A stretch of 15,043 nt of DNA from NCBI GenBank assembly GCA_015490675.1, contig WFXI01000303.1:1-15043 (forward strand). The letters run 5' to 3'. The DNA is from Hydrogenothermaceae bacterium (lineage in GTDB: Bacteria; Aquificota; Aquificia; Aquificales; Hydrogenothermaceae). The notes under the pieces are model-generated. The model saw only the letters and a program-made list of their open reading frames with translations. It ran no database searches and had not been told where the DNA came from. Made by a program: the position numbers and the translations under genes. Below are positions 13,345-15,043 of this stretch, piece by piece; positions within the stretch are counted from its first letter, which is position 1, and every line of letters begins with the position of its first letter.

Positions 13345-14802
13345 ATGGAGCTTTGGCAAAAGAGTCTAAAGGAATTATCAGATTTAATTTCAAAAAAAGA
13401 AGTTAAACCATCTGAAATTGTTGAAAGTTTCATAAAAAGAAAAGAAGAATTTGAACCTAAAATACAAAGTTATGTTTCTGATTTATCAGAAAAAGCTTTA
13501 GAAGAAGCAAAACAAAAGGATGAAGAACTTTCAAAACTAGAAGAGATTCCACCTTTATTTGGAATACCTATAGCAATAAAAGACAACATATCAACAAAAG
13601 GTATAAAAACTACCTGTTCTTCTAAAATGTTAGAAAATTACATTCCACCTTTCGATGCAACTGTAATAGAAAAGCTAAAAGATGCAGGTTATATAATAAC
13701 AGGGAAAACAAATATGGATGAGTTTGCAATGGGCTCATCTACAGAAAATTCAGCATTTTTTGTAACAAAAAACCCTTGGGATGTAGAAAGGGTTCCTGGA
13801 GGTTCGTCTGGAGGTTCAGCATCAGCAGTTGGAGCAGGAATAGTTCCAGCTTCTTTAGGTTCTGATACAGGAGGTTCTATAAGACAACCTGCTGCATTTT
13901 GTGGAGTTGTTGGCTTAAAACCTACTTATGGTAGAGTTTCCAGGTATGGTCTTGTTGCATTTGCATCTTCTTTAGACCAGATAGGACCAATAACAAGAAC
14001 AGTAGAAGACAGTGCTATTTTATTAAATGTTATAAGTGGATATGACCCTAAAGATAGCACTTCAGCAAGAAAAGAAGTTCCAGATTTTACAAAGGCAATA
14101 GGAAAAGACATAAAAGGTTTAAAAATAGGTTTACCAGAAGAATTTTTCTCAGAAGGGTTAAATCCTCAAATTAAAGATATGGTTTTAAATGTTGCACAGC
14201 AATTAGAAAAAGAAGGAGCAAAACTAGTTTCTGTATCGCTTCCAACAGCAAAATATGCAATTGAAGCTTATTACATCATTGCTCCTTCTGAAGCATCTTC
14301 AAACCTTGCTAGATTTGATGGTGTAAGATATGGATACAGAGCTAAAGAATATAAAGATTTAGAAGATATGTATATGAAAACTAGAGATGAAGGCTTTGGT
14401 GCAGAAGTTAAAAGAAGAATTATGATAGGAACTTATGCATTATCTTCTGGATACTATGATGCTTACTATTTAAAGGCTCAAAAAGTAAGAACTTTAATTT
14501 ATCAAGAATTTATGAAAGCATTTGAAGAAGTAGATGTTTTACTTACACCAACTACTCCTGATGTGGCATTCAAAATAGGTGAAAAATCAAATGACCCTAT
14601 ACAGATGTATCTATCTGACATATTTACAGTTTCAGTTAATATGGCAACAGTTCCAGCAATAAGTGTTCCTTGTGGGTTCATAAATAACTTACCAGTAGGA
14701 GTTCAATTTATAGCAAAGCCTTTTGATGAAGAAACTTTATTTACAGTTGCCTACTATTATGAAAGGTTAAATGATTTTTATAGGAAGTTTCCAAACAGTT
14801 AG
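13345..14802 (+). CDS. gatA: Glutamyl-tRNA(Gln) amidotransferase subunit A
   Basis: Amidase subunit of GatCAB. It releases ammonia from glutamine, and GatB uses it to convert Glu-tRNA(Gln) to Gln-tRNA(Gln), and often Asp-tRNA(Asn) to Asn-tRNA(Asn). The amidase-signature catalytic triad is complete: Lys79 in PIAIKDN, cis-Ser154 in GGSSGGSA and the nucleophile Ser178 in GSDTGGSIRQPA, at the same numbers as in the S. aureus enzyme. The 485 residues are the family norm. KTNMDEFAMGSSTE, GLKPTYGRVSRYGLVAFASSLDQ and the C-terminal VSVNMATVPAISVPCGF segments are conserved. gatB and gatC are not adjacent, which is common where gat genes are scattered. The start follows CAGAGG at 13332-13337, within the YtxH-like 3' end. 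It is followed by a terminator at 14815-14840. Confidence 0.97.
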   Translation: MELWQKSLKELSDLISKKEVKPSEIVESFIKRKEEFEPKIQSYVSDLSEKALEEAKQKDEELSKLEEIPPLFGIPIAIKDNISTKGIKTTCSSKMLENYIPPFDATVIEKLKDAGYIITGKTNMDEFAMGSSTENSAFFVTKNPWDVERVPGGSSGGSASAVGAGIVPASLGSDTGGSIRQPAAFCGVVGLKPTYGRVSRYGLVAFASSLDQIGPITRTVEDSAILLNVISGYDPKDSTSARKEVPDFTKAIGKDIKGLKIGLPEEFFSEGLNPQIKDMVLNVAQQLEKEGAKLVSVSLPTAKYAIEAYYIIAPSEASSNLARFDGVRYGYRAKEYKDLEDMYMKTRDEGFGAEVKRRIMIGTYALSSGYYDAYYLKAQKVRTLIYQEFMKAFEEVDVLLTPTTPDVAFKIGEKSNDPIQMYLSDIFTVSVNMATVPAISVPCGFINNLPVGVQFIAKPFDEETLFTVAYYYERLNDFYRKFPNS

Positions 14803-14814
14803 ATTTTACAAAAG

Positions 14815-14840
14815 AGGGGGCAAAAAGTGCCCCTATTTTA
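14815..14840. terminator. Bidirectional terminator between convergent genes
   Basis: AGGGGGCA at 14815-14822 pairs with TGCCCCT at 14828-14834 around an A-rich loop, with one bulged G. A short T-rich tract follows on the plus strand and TCTTTTGT follows on the minus strand, so it can end transcripts from gatA and from the small gene on the opposite strand. Confidence 0.7.
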
Positions 14841-15023
14841 ATAAAGCTTTATTCTAAATTTATTTTTTCTTTTTCTTATTTGATTAGAGATAAACTCTAC
14901 ATAATTCTTCGATTTTTCTTCATCTCTAAATTGTTTTGTTTTTTTTAACTTAAATCCTTGCTTACGAAGTTCTAGATATTTTTCTATTCTCTGTTTATCA
15001 ATTTCTTCAAATTTAATTCTCAA
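14838..15023 (-). CDS. Small basic protein, unrecognised
   Basis: A 61-residue minus-strand frame, highly charged and lysine-rich, with no hydrophobic segment and probably helical (FEEIDKQRIEKYLELRKQG), so cytoplasmic if made. The start is TTG 15023: a stop codon lies in frame at 15027-15029, so nothing longer is possible on this strand, and AAAGGA (15032-15037 read on the minus strand) stands 8 bases before it. The gene ends at the hairpin shared with gatA. The ribosome site, the in-frame stop just upstream and the terminator support a real gene. I do not recognise a family, and basic, AT-rich frames of this length can be spurious. What lies upstream, and hence its operon, is outside the window. 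Confidence 0.5.
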   Translation of the reverse strand: MRIKFEEIDKQRIEKYLELRKQGFKLKKTKQFRDEEKSKNYVEFISNQIRKRKNKFRIKLY

Positions 15024-15043
15024 TTTCTAATTCCTTTAAAAAG

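Overview
The window is very AT-rich and tightly packed. Nearly every gene lies on the plus strand, many neighbours overlap, and AGA and AAA codons dominate. The fused NuoC/NuoD protein, the GatA-type glutamine-tRNA pathway, the isolated dnaN and the mixing of unrelated pathways in one operon suggest a thermophilic member of the Aquificota, probably Hydrogenothermaceae and Sulfurihydrogenibium-like. This placement is inferred from gene content and composition; there is no rRNA gene to confirm it.

Layout. Positions 1-1739 hold the 3' part of an alpha/beta hydrolase gene, a thioredoxin-fold lipoprotein and an overlapping IagB-like lytic transglycosylase. Positions 1798-7310 look like one long operon: moaE (molybdopterin synthase), dnaN (replication clamp), pstB (phosphate ABC ATPase), a nucleotidyltransferase/HEPN pair, phoU, a soluble PhoR-like histidine kinase and an NDUFA9-like Rossmann protein. 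Gaps are at most 21 bases and five junctions overlap. Positions 7357-10147 carry part of respiratory complex I: nuoCD, two tiny membrane-protein genes and nuoI, closed by a strong intrinsic terminator. Positions 10261-14802 carry a YyaL/DUF255 thioredoxin-domain protein, an OsmC-family protein, a YtxG/YtxH-like pair of small membrane proteins and gatA. A hairpin terminator at 14815-14840 separates gatA from a small convergent minus-strand gene.

How the genes fit together. pstB, phoU and the kinase form a phosphate-sensing set, although pstSCA and a response regulator are absent here. The most notable structural feature is a two-gene module with the hallmarks of MNT-HEPN toxin-antitoxin systems (GSx9DxD in the first protein, Rx4HxY in the second). 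It is embedded between pstB and phoU and overlaps phoU, so that phoU's ribosome binding site lies inside the HEPN gene. The NDUFA9-like gene lies directly before nuoCD, and two unassigned small membrane proteins lie between nuoCD and nuoI; both are candidates for complex I accessory factors.

No rRNA, tRNA, CRISPR array, insertion sequence, riboswitch or long repeat was recognised. No intergenic stretch exceeds about 115 bases.
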